Shown in pieces: positions 24,925-34,993 of a stretch of 52,457 nucleotides of DNA. Both the position numbers and the translations under genes were made by a program. The notes beneath the pieces were generated by a model. The model worked only from the letters and a program-made list of their open reading frames with translations, made no database searches and was not told the DNA's origin. Source of the DNA: an uncultured Hyphomicrobiales bacterium (GTDB taxonomy: Bacteria; Pseudomonadota; Alphaproteobacteria; Rhizobiales; Xanthobacteraceae); assembly GCA_903885555.1 (NCBI GenBank), contig CAISIV010000016.1, positions 1 through 52,457 on the forward strand, given 5' to 3'. Position 1 is the first letter of the stretch. Each line of letters opens with the position of its first letter.

Positions 24925-27900
24925 ATGGCGAACAGTCCGCAGAAATCCAAAGACGCGACGGAAGAGGCGCTCTCCGCAATTCAGGACGCGCTGAGCCTGC
25001 GCCCGAACGATGCGCGGTCGCCGACGCCGCCCGACGCCGATCTGTTCCACGACGAAGCCACGGCGCCCACCTGGAGCGAAGACGGCGCACCGCGCGCCGC
25101 CAACGACGACCGCGCCAATATCGGTCAGATTTTGCAGACGCTGCGCCGCCGCCCGGCGCGCGCGCCTTACATCATGGCGACCATCGCGGCCTTTGCCTGG
25201 GCCGCCGGCGGCCTGGCCACCGCCTACCTGTTTGCCGACGAACTGCAGGCGTTGCTCGCGACGCCACGCACCGGTGTTGCCGTGCTCGCGGTCACCGTCA
25301 GCGCCATCATCGTGCCGATGATCTTTGCCTACGTCATCGCCCACATGTTCAGCCGCTCGCAGGACATGCGCCTGGTCGCGGAATCCATGGCGGAAGTCGC
25401 CATGCGTCTGGCGCAGCCGGAAACCTCGGCGCGCGAATCCATCGTCTCCGTTGGTCAAGCCATCCGCCGCGAAGTCGCCGCCATGGGCGACGGCGTCGAG
25501 CGCGCCCTGGCGCGCGCCGCCAAACTCGAAGCGCTGGTGCACAACGAAGTCTCGGCGCTCGAACGCGCCTATAACGACAACGAAGTCCGTATCCGCGATC
25601 TCCTGAGCGAATTGTCGAACCAGCGCGAAACGCTGGTCAGCCAGGCCGAGCAGGTCCGCAACGCCATCGCCAGCGTCCACCTCGATCTCGCCCACGACAT
25701 CACCTCGGTCGGCGATCTGGTCGCCGACAAGGTCAACGAAGTGGCGCAGCGCGTCACCCGCTCGCTCACCAAAAAGGGCGAGCACATCACGCTGGCGCTC
25801 GGCCATGCCGGCGACTCCATGATCGATGCGCTGAGCGAACGCGGCTCGACCTTGCTCGATCGTCTGGAATCAACCAGCGACAAGGCCACCACCGCCATCG
25901 ATTCGGCCAGCGAACGTCTGACCTCGAGCCTGTCGTTCAAGACCCAGAACGTCCACGACGAATTCGCCGATCTCGCCGCCCGCCTGCAGCAGATGATGAC
26001 AGCCCGCCTCGATCAGGCGGCGCAGGGCTTTGCCCAGAAGGCGGCGCAGACCATCGAAAGCATGGGCGCGCGCTCCGAGCAGTTCACCAACGCGATCGCC
26101 GACACCAGCGGCCGTATGGCGGAATCGATCGCCGCCCGCGCCGACGAGGTCAACGCGGCATTGCGCTCGACCGGCGACTCGCTGGTGCTCGACCTCAGCC
26201 TGCGCGGCGGCGACGTCGTCTCCAAGATGGAGCAGACCGGCGCCCGCATCACCGAAAAGATCTCGCGCGATTCGACCACGCTTGGCAGCCTCATCACCCG
26301 CCACATCGCCGAATTCGACAATACCGTGAAGATCTATGGCAACGAACTGGTCGAGCGCCTCGGCACGCGTACCCAGGACGTCTCCGAGGCGATGCGCAAT
26401 TACCTCGATACGTTCGACCAGCGCGTCGGCGGCCGCACTACCGAACTCAACACCACGCTCGACCAGCGCCTCGGACAGTTCGAGGAACTGCTCGGCTCGC
26501 GTGTCACCGGCCTCGCCCAGACTTTGAGCGAAGGCGGCCGCGACGTCGTCAGCGCGCTCGACAAGCGCATGACCGAAGTATCCGACACCATCAACGTGCG
26601 CGGCACCGAAGTCGCCGACGCGATCGGCGCCAAGACGGCGCAGATGGACCAGACGCTCGGCGCCCGCGCCATGGAAGTGGCCAATACGCTCGACACGCGC
26701 ATCAACCGCTTCGAGGAACTTCTGGTCGGCCGCGCCGAAACCGTCACCGAGCACATCGAGACCCGCACCAAGGCCGCCGCCGATGCGCTGGGCTCGCGCA
26801 TGGAGCAGCTCACCCAGGCGATCACCTCCAACTCGGCCGAAGCCGAGCGCTCGCTCAGCGCGTTGGCGCTGACGACCACCGACGCGATCCGCGCCAGCGC
26901 CAGCGAAGCCGAACGCACGTTGACCGGTGTCAGCGACGAAGTCGCCCGCAGCTTCGTCGGCAAGGCCGAGGAAATCGCCAACTCGGTCAGTCACCGCACC
27001 AGCGAAATGGCCGCGATCCTGTCGGACAAGAGCGGCGGCGTGCTGGCCGTGCTCAACGAGAAGGGTGCGCAGTTCGCCACCGAAATCACCAAGGCGACCG
27101 ATATCGCTTTGGCCTCGATCGAGGAAAAGGGCTTCGCCTTCACCCGCTCGATGATCGACAACGGCAGCGAAATCTCCCGCCAGATCAATACCGCGGGCGA
27201 GACCGCCACCAACAACGTCACCCGCACGCTCAACGAGCTCAGCGAGACCGCGCAGAAGGCGATCACCGTTTCCAAGGAAATGACGACCTCGACCGTCGCC
27301 GAGATGCTCGAGACCCACAATATGCTGCGCGCCGATACCACCGCTCTGTTCGAGCGGCTGCGTGAAGCCAACAACATGCTGCAGGAAGTGCTGTCCGGCT
27401 CGCACGAGAACATGAGCGCGCTGGAAAATACCCTGATGCTGCGCGTCTCGGATTTCGTCACCGCCATGAACGAAGTCAGCCAGTCGACCGGCGTCGCCAC
27501 CGAGCGCGTCGAACGCAACATCACCAACTTCCGCGACATCACCTCTCACGTCATCGCCGACCTCGGCCAGCTGGCCGTGCAGTTCGACGCCCACGGCCGC
27601 GATCTGGCCAAGGCCGCCGAACTGGTCGACCGCAGCAACGCCCGCAGCGAAGACACCGTCAACGAGCGCCGCGTTCAGCTCGACTCGCTGGTGTCGACGC
27701 TCGACATCCGCACCGAGGATCTCGAGCAGCGCCTCAAGCGCTTCTCCGGCTTGCTCGACGAGTCGCTCGAAGCCGCCTCCTCCCGCGCCCGCGACGTCGC
27801 CCGCGTGGTATCGGAAGCCAGCGCCGAAGGCTCGCGCGCCGTCGGCGAAGTGGTCCGCGTCGTCGCCGAAGCCAGCGCCGAAAGCACCCGCGCCATCGGC

Positions 27901-29064
27901 GAGCAGTACGAGCGCGTGCGCGAGAGCGCCGAGGACGAACGCGTCCGCGCCGCCAGCGCCATGCGCGCCATCGTCGAGCAGTCGTCGGGCGATACCGCCG
28001 CGCTGTTTGCCGACGCCAATGAGCGCTTCGCCGACGCCGTGTCGGGCATGAAGCAGATGGCGGCCGAGATGCAGCGCGAACTGGAATCGACCCGTATCTC
28101 GACCCAGCGCGAGCTGGAGACGATGCGCCAGCAGATGTCGCGCGAACTCGACGCTACGCGCCAGGAACTGCGCCGCGGCGTATTCGACCTGCCGCAGGAA
28201 ACCGCCGAGAGCGCCGCGCAGATGCGCCGCGTCATCGTCGATCAGATCGAAGCGCTGGCCGAGTTGAACCGTATCGTCGCCCGCCACGGCCGCAGCCTCG
28301 ACGCGGTCGAGCCGGTGCAGCGCCGCGAAGAGCCGGCGCTCGCCATCGTCGGCGGCCGCAACGAGGCACTGGCACCGCGCCAGCCGCTGCGCCAGGAAGT
28401 GCGTCACGAGCCGCGCCAGGAAATCCGGCAAGAAATCAGGCAGGAACCGCGACACGAGCCGCGGCAAGATCTGCGTCAGGAACGCCACGACGTTGCGCCG
28501 CCGCGCCCGGTCGCGCCGCGCAGCGAACCGGTCAACTTTGCTCCGGCTGCGCGCCGCACCGAAACGCCCGCTCCGGCTGCCGCCGGCCGCGGCTGGCTCA
28601 CCGATCTCCTGACCCGCGCTTCGCGCGACGAAGCCGAGCCCGCCCGCGAATTCCCGCGCGGCGAGCAACGCGATCCGATGCGCGACGCGCCGCGTCCGCA
28701 GGAAGAGCGCACCGCCCGTCACTCCATCGAGTCGCTGGATTCGCTCTCGGTCGACATCGCCCGCATGATCGACCACGACGCCGCCGCCGACCTGTGGGAC
28801 CGCTACAAGCGCGGCGAACGCAACGTCTTTACGCGCCGGCTCTACACGCTGCAGGGCCAGCAGGCGTTCGACGAAATCCGCAAGAAGTATCGCACCGACC
28901 GCGAGTTCAAGCTGACGGTCGACCGCTATATCGGCGAGTTCGAGCGGCTACTGGACGAAGTCTCGCGCGACGACCGCGGCCAGGTCGTGGCCCGCACCTA
29001 TCTCACGTCGGAAACCGGCAAGGTCTACACCATGCTGGCGCACGCGGCCGGCCGCTTCGACTAA
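24925..29064 (+). CDS. GPR/RgsE-type growth pole ring protein (giant coiled-coil, apolipoprotein-like)
   Basis: A 1379-residue protein with a soluble N-terminus (1-80), two membrane helices (about 82-104 and 116-140), then a segment (VAESMAEVAMRLAQPETSARESIVSVGQAIRREV... ALVHNEVSALERAYNDNEVRIRDLLSEL) matching the growth pole ring family of Hyphomicrobiales. Residues about 200-1110 are helical repeats rich in Thr/Ala/Glu/Arg, like apolipoprotein or filament proteins. A Gln/Arg/Pro-rich linker (about 1125-1260) with RQE(I/V/P)R-type repeats follows, then a conserved C-terminal domain (about 1280-1379). GPR in Agrobacterium and RgsE in Sinorhizobium organise polar growth; this one is shorter than the 2115-residue Agrobacterium protein. 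It is anchored in the inner membrane. Confidence 0.82.
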   Translation: MANSPQKSKDATEEALSAIQDALSLRPNDARSPTPPDADLFHDEATAPTWSEDGAPRAANDDRANIGQILQTLRRRPARAPYIMATIAAFAWAAGGLATAYLFADELQALLATPRTGVAVLAVTVSAIIVPMIFAYVIAHMFSRSQDMRLVAESMAEVAMRLAQPETSARESIVSVGQAIRREVAAMGDGVERALARAAKLEALVHNEVSALERAYNDNEVRIRDLLSELSNQRETLVSQAEQVRNAIASVHLDLAHDITSVGDLVADKVNEVAQRVTRSLTKKGEHITLALGHAGDSMIDALSERGSTLLDRLESTSDKATTAIDSASERLTSSLSFKTQNVHDEFADLAARLQQMMTARLDQAAQGFAQKAAQTIESMGARSEQFTNAIADTSGRMAESIAARADEVNAALRSTGDSLVLDLSLRGGDVVSKMEQTGARITEKISRDSTTLGSLITRHIAEFDNTVKIYGNELVERLGTRTQDVSEAMRNYLDTFDQRVGGRTTELNTTLDQRLGQFEELLGSRVTGLAQTLSEGGRDVVSALDKRMTEVSDTINVRGTEVADAIGAKTAQMDQTLGARAMEVANTLDTRINRFEELLVGRAETVTEHIETRTKAAADALGSRMEQLTQAITSNSAEAERSLSALALTTTDAIRASASEAERTLTGVSDEVARSFVGKAEEIANSVSHRTSEMAAILSDKSGGVLAVLNEKGAQFATEITKATDIALASIEEKGFAFTRSMIDNGSEISRQINTAGETATNNVTRTLNELSETAQKAITVSKEMTTSTVAEMLETHNMLRADTTALFERLREANNMLQEVLSGSHENMSALENTLMLRVSDFVTAMNEVSQSTGVATERVERNITNFRDITSHVIADLGQLAVQFDAHGRDLAKAAELVDRSNARSEDTVNERRVQLDSLVSTLDIRTEDLEQRLKRFSGLLDESLEAASSRARDVARVVSEASAEGSRAVGEVVRVVAEASAESTRAIGEQYERVRESAEDERVRAASAMRAIVEQSSGDTAALFADANERFADAVSGMKQMAAEMQRELESTRISTQRELETMRQQMSRELDATRQELRRGVFDLPQETAESAAQMRRVIVDQIEALAELNRIVARHGRSLDAVEPVQRREEPALAIVGGRNEALAPRQPLRQEVRHEPRQEIRQEIRQEPRHEPRQDLRQERHDVAPPRPVAPRSEPVNFAPAARRTETPAPAAAGRGWLTDLLTRASRDEAEPAREFPRGEQRDPMRDAPRPQEERTARHSIESLDSLSVDIARMIDHDAAADLWDRYKRGERNVFTRRLYTLQGQQAFDEIRKKYRTDREFKLTVDRYIGEFERLLDEVSRDDRGQVVARTYLTSETGKVYTMLAHAAGRFD

Positions 29065-29090
29065 GCCGCATTATCGACGACTGACCTGCC

Positions 29091-29121
29091 AAAAACACGC
29101 CGGCAAAACCGGCGTGTTTTT
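29091..29121 (+). terminator. Terminator of the GPR-like gene
   Basis: Perfect 13-bp arms aaaaacacgccgg / ccggcgtgttttt with a CAAAA loop, 27 nt after the stop. Confidence 0.93.
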
Positions 29122-29248
29122 CGTATGCCGGCCGCGCGTGGTTAGCCAAAGCCTAACGAGGCCGTTCGAGTTTTCGGGTTCCACCGGGATCAATTTCAAT
29201 GGAACTTCTCTATTCCCATACATGGGACTGTGAATTCGGGATGGGGAC

Positions 29249-30772
29249 GTGCTGCAAGCTCATTTGCCTTCGCGCAAGGACACTTATCCAAAGACGATGA
29301 TCTCGCTCGGCGCGCTGATCACGATCGTCTTTTTGGCGATCGGTGCCACGGTGATCGGGGATATCAGCCGCCGCGACTACGCGCGCGCCGTGACCGCGGC
29401 CGAAAACGTCATCGCCACCATCGATGCCGAAATCACCCGTAACTTCGAACTTTACGATCTGTCGTTGCAAGGTGTCGTCGACGGCCTGAGATTTCCCGAG
29501 ATCGCCAGCGTGCCGGCGGCCATGCGCCAGCAGCTTCTGTTCGACCGCGCGGCCAGCGCCAAGCATCTCGGTTCTATTTTCGTGCTGGACCGCACCGGCG
29601 ACCTGATCCTGGATTCGCGCACCGCGACGCCACAACTGACCAACCACGCCGAACGCGAATATTTCCAGGCGGCAAAGAACAATACCCAGGGCCAGATGTA
29701 CCTGAGCGCGCCGTGGTCGACGACCGACGGCGACCATCTGATCGCCATCAGCCGCCGCCTCTCCGATATCGACGGCTCGTTTCGCGGCGTCGTGGTCGGT
29801 ACCATCCGCCTGAGCTATTTCTACGGCCTGCTGCAGAAGGTTAAGCTCGGCCCGGACGACCGGCTGCGTCTGGCGCGTACCGACGGGACGGTCATCATGC
29901 GCTCGCCGTTCGACTACAATGAAATCGGCAGCAAGCTGAACGCCGCCTCATCCTTCCAGCGCATGCTCAAGGACGACGCCGGCTCGTTCGACCAGACTTC
30001 GGCCAACGATGGCGTCGCGCGCCTGTTCGTCTACCGCCACGTCGGCACGTCGCCGATGATCGTAAGTTACGCGCAGGCGCTGCAATCCGTTTACGCCGGC
30101 TGGTGGGATCAGGCCTTCCAGCTTGGCAGCATCGTCGTGCTGGTGTCGCTGATGAACATCGCGCTCATCGTGTTCCTGTCGCGCGCGCTCAAGCGCGGCG
30201 CCATCGCCGAACACGGCCTGGCAGCCGCGGCCATGACCGACGGTCTGACCGGCCTGTGCAACCGGCGGCGTTTCGACGAAATCTACGAGGAGACCTGGCG
30301 CGCGGCAAAGATCACGAACCGGCCGATCGCCGTGCTGATGATCGATGCCGACTTCTTCAAGTCCTATAACGATCAATTCGGTCATCAGGTCGGCGACGAA
30401 GCACTGGTGGCAATCGCCGGCTGCATCCGCAACGGCGCACGGCGCGAAGGCGACGTCGCGGCCCGTTACGGCGGCGAGGAATTCATCGTCCTTCTGGCGG
30501 ACGCCGGACCAGAACAGGCCGTCGAGGTCGGCGAGAAAATCAGATCGCTGGTGCTGGCGCAGCGCGCCTTGCAGCATGGCCGGACCGACAGCACGCCGAC
30601 CGTCAGCATCGGCATCGCGGCCATCGCCGCCAACGACAGCATGGATCGCAAAGAGCTGATCAAAGCCGCCGACCTTGCGCTCTATTTGGCCAAGAACAAC
30701 GGACGCAACCGTTGCGAACTCTCCACCGGCCTGCGCCTGGTCAGCAGCGACGCCGTGCGCGCCGCGGCGTAA
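29249..30772 (+). CDS. Membrane-anchored diguanylate cyclase with dCACHE-like sensor
   Basis: A 507-residue protein starting at GTG 29249. It has a membrane helix near 18-38, a periplasmic sensor of the Cache type (about 45-285: FVLDRTGDLILDSRT, HLIAISRRLSDIDGSFRGVVVGTIRLSYF), a second helix near 288-313, then a GGDEF domain. The active site is GGEEF (408-412), and the product-inhibition I-site RxxD (REGD) is intact five residues before it, so it should make cyclic di-GMP. A PilZ protein, a possible receptor, is encoded at 45489-45782. It converges with mlaD, 6 nt apart. Confidence 0.93.
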   Translation: MLQAHLPSRKDTYPKTMISLGALITIVFLAIGATVIGDISRRDYARAVTAAENVIATIDAEITRNFELYDLSLQGVVDGLRFPEIASVPAAMRQQLLFDRAASAKHLGSIFVLDRTGDLILDSRTATPQLTNHAEREYFQAAKNNTQGQMYLSAPWSTTDGDHLIAISRRLSDIDGSFRGVVVGTIRLSYFYGLLQKVKLGPDDRLRLARTDGTVIMRSPFDYNEIGSKLNAASSFQRMLKDDAGSFDQTSANDGVARLFVYRHVGTSPMIVSYAQALQSVYAGWWDQAFQLGSIVVLVSLMNIALIVFLSRALKRGAIAEHGLAAAAMTDGLTGLCNRRRFDEIYEETWRAAKITNRPIAVLMIDADFFKSYNDQFGHQVGDEALVAIAGCIRNGARREGDVAARYGGEEFIVLLADAGPEQAVEVGEKIRSLVLAQRALQHGRTDSTPTVSIGIAAIAANDSMDRKELIKAADLALYLAKNNGRNRCELSTGLRLVSSDAVRAAA

Positions 30773-30778
30773 AGGCCG

Positions 30779-31696
30779 CTACTTCTTCTTGGCGCCCGCG
30801 GATTCTTTGGCCTTTTCATCCGGCGGCGAACCGCCCCAGATGATGCGGCTCGGGTTGGCGTCGAAATTCGTCGCCGCCTTGTCGATGGTCGAGAGCGTGC
30901 GCGTGCCTGTCTTGGCCAGTCTGCCGATGTCGACGGAGAGTTCGGCGGCGCGCTTGTCGAGATTGTCGGCGAGCGCCTTGATCGAGCGCGCGGCCTCGTT
31001 GATGTCGCCGCTCTTGCCGTCCTCGCCGCCGGTCATGTTCTGCAATCCGGCGATAATCTTGTCGATGCGATCCGAATTGCGGCCGAGCGAACCGGTGAAC
31101 TTGTCGATGCTGGCGAGCGTGCTGTCGATGTGGTCGGAGTTACGCGCCAAGGTCGCGGTGAACGTCTCGATGTTGGCGAGCGCCGTCTTGATCGCTTTTT
31201 GATTTTCTTCGATGAGTTCCTGCACCTTGCGCAAGGCATCGCGCGCGGCCGCCGTCACGTCCTGCGTGGCGCCGGGCGGCGCGATCATCGTCGGCATTTG
31301 ATCTTTGGCGGTCTTGGCGCCGATCAGCGGCGGCTGGCTTGGATCGCCACCCTTGAGCGACAGCGCCGAGATGCCGGTCAGGCCCTGAAACTCCAGGCTG
31401 ATCTCGGTGTCGTTACGGATCGCGACGTTCTTGTCGACCGAGATACCGGCAACCACCTGCTTGGGCCGCAGCGGATCGAGCTTGAGTTCGGTGACTTCGC
31501 CGACCTTGATGCCGTTGAACAGCACCGAGGCGCCGGTGCGCAGACCGGAAACCGAGCCTTCGAACTGCACCCGGTAGAAAGCGCGCTCGCCGGAACCCCC
31601 GATATTCTGGAACCAGTACACGAAGCCGAAAATCCCCAGCACAACGGCTAGGGTAAACGCTCCGATCAGGACATAGTTCGCTCGGGTTTCCATCAC
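30779..31696 (-). CDS. mlaD: MlaD-family substrate-binding protein of a lipid ABC transporter
   Basis: A 305-residue protein with one N-terminal membrane helix (about 8-28), an MCE domain (about 35-115: FEGSVSGLRTGASVLFNGIKVGEVTEL) and a helical C-terminal part with repeated NSDHIDSTLASIDKFTGSLGRNSDRID units. The MCE part forms the periplasmic ring or tunnel for phospholipids. It is the last gene of an mlaE-mlaF-mlaD operon; no mlaC or mlaA is nearby. Confidence 0.93.
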   Translation of the reverse strand: MMETRANYVLIGAFTLAVVLGIFGFVYWFQNIGGSGERAFYRVQFEGSVSGLRTGASVLFNGIKVGEVTELKLDPLRPKQVVAGISVDKNVAIRNDTEISLEFQGLTGISALSLKGGDPSQPPLIGAKTAKDQMPTMIAPPGATQDVTAAARDALRKVQELIEENQKAIKTALANIETFTATLARNSDHIDSTLASIDKFTGSLGRNSDRIDKIIAGLQNMTGGEDGKSGDINEAARSIKALADNLDKRAAELSVDIGRLAKTGTRTLSTIDKAATNFDANPSRIIWGGSPPDEKAKESAGAKKK

Positions 31697-31735
31697 TCAC
31701 TCCAGAATCAGCTCCGGCCGGGCCGGACACTGACC

Positions 31736-32557
31736 TTAACGCGATTTCAAAGGCGAAGCGTCGAGCCGCGCCCGTTTTCCGTGGAAATAGGCCTGTAACC
31801 AGGGGTGTTTGGACGCCAGCATCGTTTCCATCGTGCCGTCGGCGATTACCTTACCATCCGCCAAAACCGCGATGCGGTCGCAGACCGTGTGCAGGCTGTC
31901 GAGATCATGGGTTACCATGAAAACGGTCAGCCCCAAAGTGCGTTGCAGCGTGGCGATCAGGGTGTCGAAATCGCCGGCGCCAATAGGGTCCAGCCCCGAG
32001 GTCGGCTCGTCGAGAAACACGATCTCGGGATCAAGGGCCAGCGCCCGCGCCAAAGCGACTCGTTTTGTCATGCCGCCGGACAGTTCCGAGGGAAACTTGT
32101 CGCAGACCGAGGCATCGAGCCCGACCATTTCCAGTTTCGCCACCGCCAGTTCGTCGAGCAGGCGCTGCGACAGATTGAGATATTCGCGCACCGGGAATTC
32201 GATATTCTCTTTCACGGTCAGCGACGAGAACAACGCGCCCTGCTGAAACAGGATGCCCCAGCGCCGCTCGACCGCCTGACGCTCGTGATCGTCGGCCGCG
32301 TCCATATCGACGCCGAACGCCTTGATGCTGCCTTCGCGTTTGGGCACCAGTCCGATGATGGTGCGCATCAGCACCGATTTGCCCGCGCCGGAGCCGCCGA
32401 CGAAGCCGAGCACTTCGCCGCGATGGACGTTGAGATTGATATGATTGAGCACGAGATGGTCGCCGAAGCCGGCGACGACATCGCTCACTTCGATGATGAC
32501 TTCCTTTGCCCCACCGTTGCCGTTCGCTTGGGATATTGGTTCCAGCGCCATCGTCAC
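31736..32557 (-). CDS. mlaF: ATP-binding protein of a Mla-type lipid ABC transporter
   Basis: A 273-residue ABC ATPase with Walker A GGSGAGKS, signature LSGGM (in SELSGGMTKRVALARALALDP), Walker B IVFLDEPTSGLDP and an H-loop VTHD. The SGGM form of the signature is typical of MlaF. It powers phospholipid movement between the inner membrane and the periplasmic carrier. The start is GTG, overlapping the stop of mlaE by 4 nt (GTGA), which indicates coupled translation. Confidence 0.95.
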   Translation of the reverse strand: MTMALEPISQANGNGGAKEVIIEVSDVVAGFGDHLVLNHINLNVHRGEVLGFVGGSGAGKSVLMRTIIGLVPKREGSIKAFGVDMDAADDHERQAVERRWGILFQQGALFSSLTVKENIEFPVREYLNLSQRLLDELAVAKLEMVGLDASVCDKFPSELSGGMTKRVALARALALDPEIVFLDEPTSGLDPIGAGDFDTLIATLQRTLGLTVFMVTHDLDSLHTVCDRIAVLADGKVIADGTMETMLASKHPWLQAYFHGKRARLDASPLKSR

Positions 32558-33684
32558 ATTCCGATCGACGCAAAGAAGATGGCGAACATGCCGTCCAGCA
32601 CGATGACCAGGAAGATCGATTCAACCACCGACGCGGTGGTCTGCAAACCCAGCGACTCCGCCGAGCCCTTGACCGCCAGGCCTTCGACGCAGGCGACCAC
32701 GCCGACGATCAGCGCCATGAAGGGCGCCTTGATCATGCCGACCTGAAAGGTGTTGAGCGAAATCGACTCCTTCAGCCGCGACAGGAAAATATCGGGATCG
32801 ATGCCGCCATAGAGCCAGCACACCAGGCCGCCGCCATACAGCGCCGCCATCGAGCCGAGGAACGTCAGGATCGGCACGCCGATGATCAGCGCCATGATGC
32901 GCGGCAGGATCAGCACCTCGATCGGATCGAAGCCCATGGTGCGCAGCGCGTCGATTTCCTCGCGCATCTTCATCGAGCCGAGTTCGGCGGTGTAGGCCGA
33001 GCCGGAGCGGCCCGCCACCATGATGCAGACGATCAACACGCCGAGTTCGCGCAGGACCAGGATTCCGACCATGTCGACGACGTAGACGTCTGCACCGAAT
33101 TTGCGAAAATGAAACAGGCCTTGCTGCGCAATGATGCAGCCGATCAGAAACGTGATCAGCAGAATAATCGGCACCGCGCGCCACGCCACATTGTCGAGTT
33201 GATGCACCATCGAGGTGAGACGGAAACTGCGCGGCCGTGACGCCATGCGCAGGAACGCGACCACCAACGCGCCGATCAGATTGATAATCGAAGAGATCGT
33301 GCCGCCGACCAGCACCATGGCAAGACCGACCGATGCGAAAGCGCTGGTCAGCGTCCCGGGCTCCTTGTGCGGGGCCTCGTCCGCCTTGACGCCGCGAACC
33401 TCGTCCATCAGCGCGCGATATTTTTCGGCCAGCCCGGTGACCTCGGCCTTGACGCCCTGCGCGGTGAAACTGCGCACCAGACGCTCGAGCAGCCAGGCGC
33501 CGAATGTGTCGAGGCGCTGGATGCCGGCCATATCGATATCGACGCGCTTGATGCCGCCGTTGCGGCGGGCCATGCCGTCGATCTCGCCTTCGAGCCGGCG
33601 GGCGTTCTGGGCTACCCAGGCGCCGGTGGCGGCAAGCGTCAGACGCTCGCCTTCCGCCTTCCCGTCGAGCAGCATATCACTCAC
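32554..33684 (-). CDS. mlaE: MlaE-family permease with N-terminal STAS (MlaB-like) domain
   Basis: A 376-residue protein. Residues 1-100 form a STAS domain (RVDIDMAGIQRLDTFGAWLLERLVRSF) like stand-alone MlaB. The rest is the MlaE permease: LTSMVHQLDNVAWRAVPIILLITFLIGCIIAQQG, then ELGSMKMREEIDALRTMGFDPIEVLILPRIMALIIG, and four or five further hydrophobic stretches. The fused layout explains the missing mlaB. It is first in the operon. Confidence 0.95.
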   Translation of the reverse strand: MSDMLLDGKAEGERLTLAATGAWVAQNARRLEGEIDGMARRNGGIKRVDIDMAGIQRLDTFGAWLLERLVRSFTAQGVKAEVTGLAEKYRALMDEVRGVKADEAPHKEPGTLTSAFASVGLAMVLVGGTISSIINLIGALVVAFLRMASRPRSFRLTSMVHQLDNVAWRAVPIILLITFLIGCIIAQQGLFHFRKFGADVYVVDMVGILVLRELGVLIVCIMVAGRSGSAYTAELGSMKMREEIDALRTMGFDPIEVLILPRIMALIIGVPILTFLGSMAALYGGGLVCWLYGGIDPDIFLSRLKESISLNTFQVGMIKAPFMALIVGVVACVEGLAVKGSAESLGLQTTASVVESIFLVIVLDGMFAIFFASIGM

Positions 33685-33802
33685 AGCGCCTGCCTTTGAT
33701 CTCGCCGGGCGGACCCGAACCTTAGAATCTGGACCGCCATACTTGACCCACGGTTACGAACCTGTCGAGGGTCCGGATCGTTCCACAAACAACCTCAGGT
33801 AC

Positions 33803-34810
33803 TTGAATTTGTCGCATAAACTGACCCTCGGCGTCGTGACCGAACGCTGGCCGATCGCCGGAACTTTCACCATCAGCCGGGGCGCCAAAACCGAGGCCGT
33901 CGTGGTGGTCGTGGAGCTGTCCGATGGGCCGAGCCAAGACGACGCCAGGGGCCGCGGCGAATGCGTGCCCTACGCCCGCTACGGCGAGAGCGTTGCCAGC
34001 GTCACCGGGGCCATCGAGGCCCTGCGGTCTCAGATAGCCGCCGGGCTGACCCGCAAGGCCCTCCAGGACGCCATGCCGCCCGGCGCTGCGCGCAACGCGC
34101 TAGACTGCGCGCTGTGGGATCTGGAGGCCAAGCGCCGCCGCAAACCGGTCCACGAGATCGCCGGCCTGCCCGCGCCCGAGGCTTTGACCACCGCATTCAC
34201 GATTTCGATGGGCACGCCGGCCGTCATGGCCAAGGCGGCCGCGGCGGCCGCCTCGCGCGCGTTGCTCAAGATCAAGCTTGGCGCGGAAGGCGATCCCGAG
34301 CGCATTGCGGCGGTCCGCGCCGCGGCGCCCAACGCGGCCTTGATCGTCGACGCCAATGAAGGCTGGACCGAGCAGAACCTCAAAGCCAACCTCACCGCCT
34401 GCGCCAAGGCGGGCGTGGTGCTGGTCGAGCAGCCGCTGCCGGAAGGCAAGGACCAGCCGTTGGCGCACATCATCCGGCCGATCCCGGTTTGCGCCGACGA
34501 GAGCGTTCATGACCGCAACTCCTTGGCGAACCTCGCCGGCAAATACGATGCGGTCAACATCAAGCTCGACAAGACCGGTGGGCTCACCGAGGCACTGGCG
34601 ATGGCGCAGGAGGCGCGCAAGGCCGGCTTTGCCGTCATGGCCGGCTGCATGGTCGGCACCTCGCTCGGCATGGCGCCGGCGGTGCTGATGGCGCACGGCG
34701 CGCGCTTCGTCGACCTCGACGGGCCGCTACTGCTCGCCAAGGATCGCGAGCACGGCCTGCGGTACGAAGACAGTCTGGTCTATCCCGCCTCTTCCGCACT
34801 ATGGGGCTGA
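33803..34810 (+). CDS. Enolase-superfamily dipeptide epimerase / N-acetyl-D-Glu racemase-like
   Basis: About 335 residues, probably starting at TTG 33803 (TTG 33809 is an alternative) after a weak AGG; no in-frame ATG is near. It has the muconate-lactonizing subgroup pattern: KIKLGAEGDPERIAAVR (catalytic Lys pair), DANEGW, VEQPLPEG, CADESVHD and NIKLDKTGGLTEALAMA (second catalytic Lys), then MVGTSLGMAPA. This matches L-Ala-D/L-Glu epimerase and the DgcA-type racemases of rhizobia. Murein-peptide recycling is the likely role. It diverges from mlaE. Confidence 0.85.
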   Translation: MNLSHKLTLGVVTERWPIAGTFTISRGAKTEAVVVVVELSDGPSQDDARGRGECVPYARYGESVASVTGAIEALRSQIAAGLTRKALQDAMPPGAARNALDCALWDLEAKRRRKPVHEIAGLPAPEALTTAFTISMGTPAVMAKAAAAAASRALLKIKLGAEGDPERIAAVRAAAPNAALIVDANEGWTEQNLKANLTACAKAGVVLVEQPLPEGKDQPLAHIIRPIPVCADESVHDRNSLANLAGKYDAVNIKLDKTGGLTEALAMAQEARKAGFAVMAGCMVGTSLGMAPAVLMAHGARFVDLDGPLLLAKDREHGLRYEDSLVYPASSALWG

Positions 34811-34931
34811 TCCTTCCCATTTATGGTTACTGGAACCTTGCCTAAATAATGGAACTCGTGACTTAAAAATCACATCCGCTCATAAACTCTGGGTTCCATT
34901 GGGTAAAACGGCCTTTTACGTCAAAAGATAA

Positions 34932-34945
34932 TTGACCGGTAGCAA
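34932..34945. promoter_or_regulatory. FixK2/FNR-like box upstream of the interrupted porin
   Basis: TTGACCGGTAGCAA fits TTG(A/C)-N6-(T/G)CAA. Its centre is 40.5 nt from the ATG at 34979 and 55.5 nt from the preferred ATG at 34994. It could be a chance match. Confidence 0.3.
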
Positions 34946-34993
34946 CGATCGCCTAAAAAACGCGCATCGATTGACCCCATGGAGTTCGTGAAA

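Noticed and set aside
25870-28776. 968-codon open frame on the - strand opposite the GPR-like gene
   Set aside because: It is a shadow produced by the codon bias of the coiled-coil gene; its composition (Gly/Asp/Val/Arg) is not protein-like.
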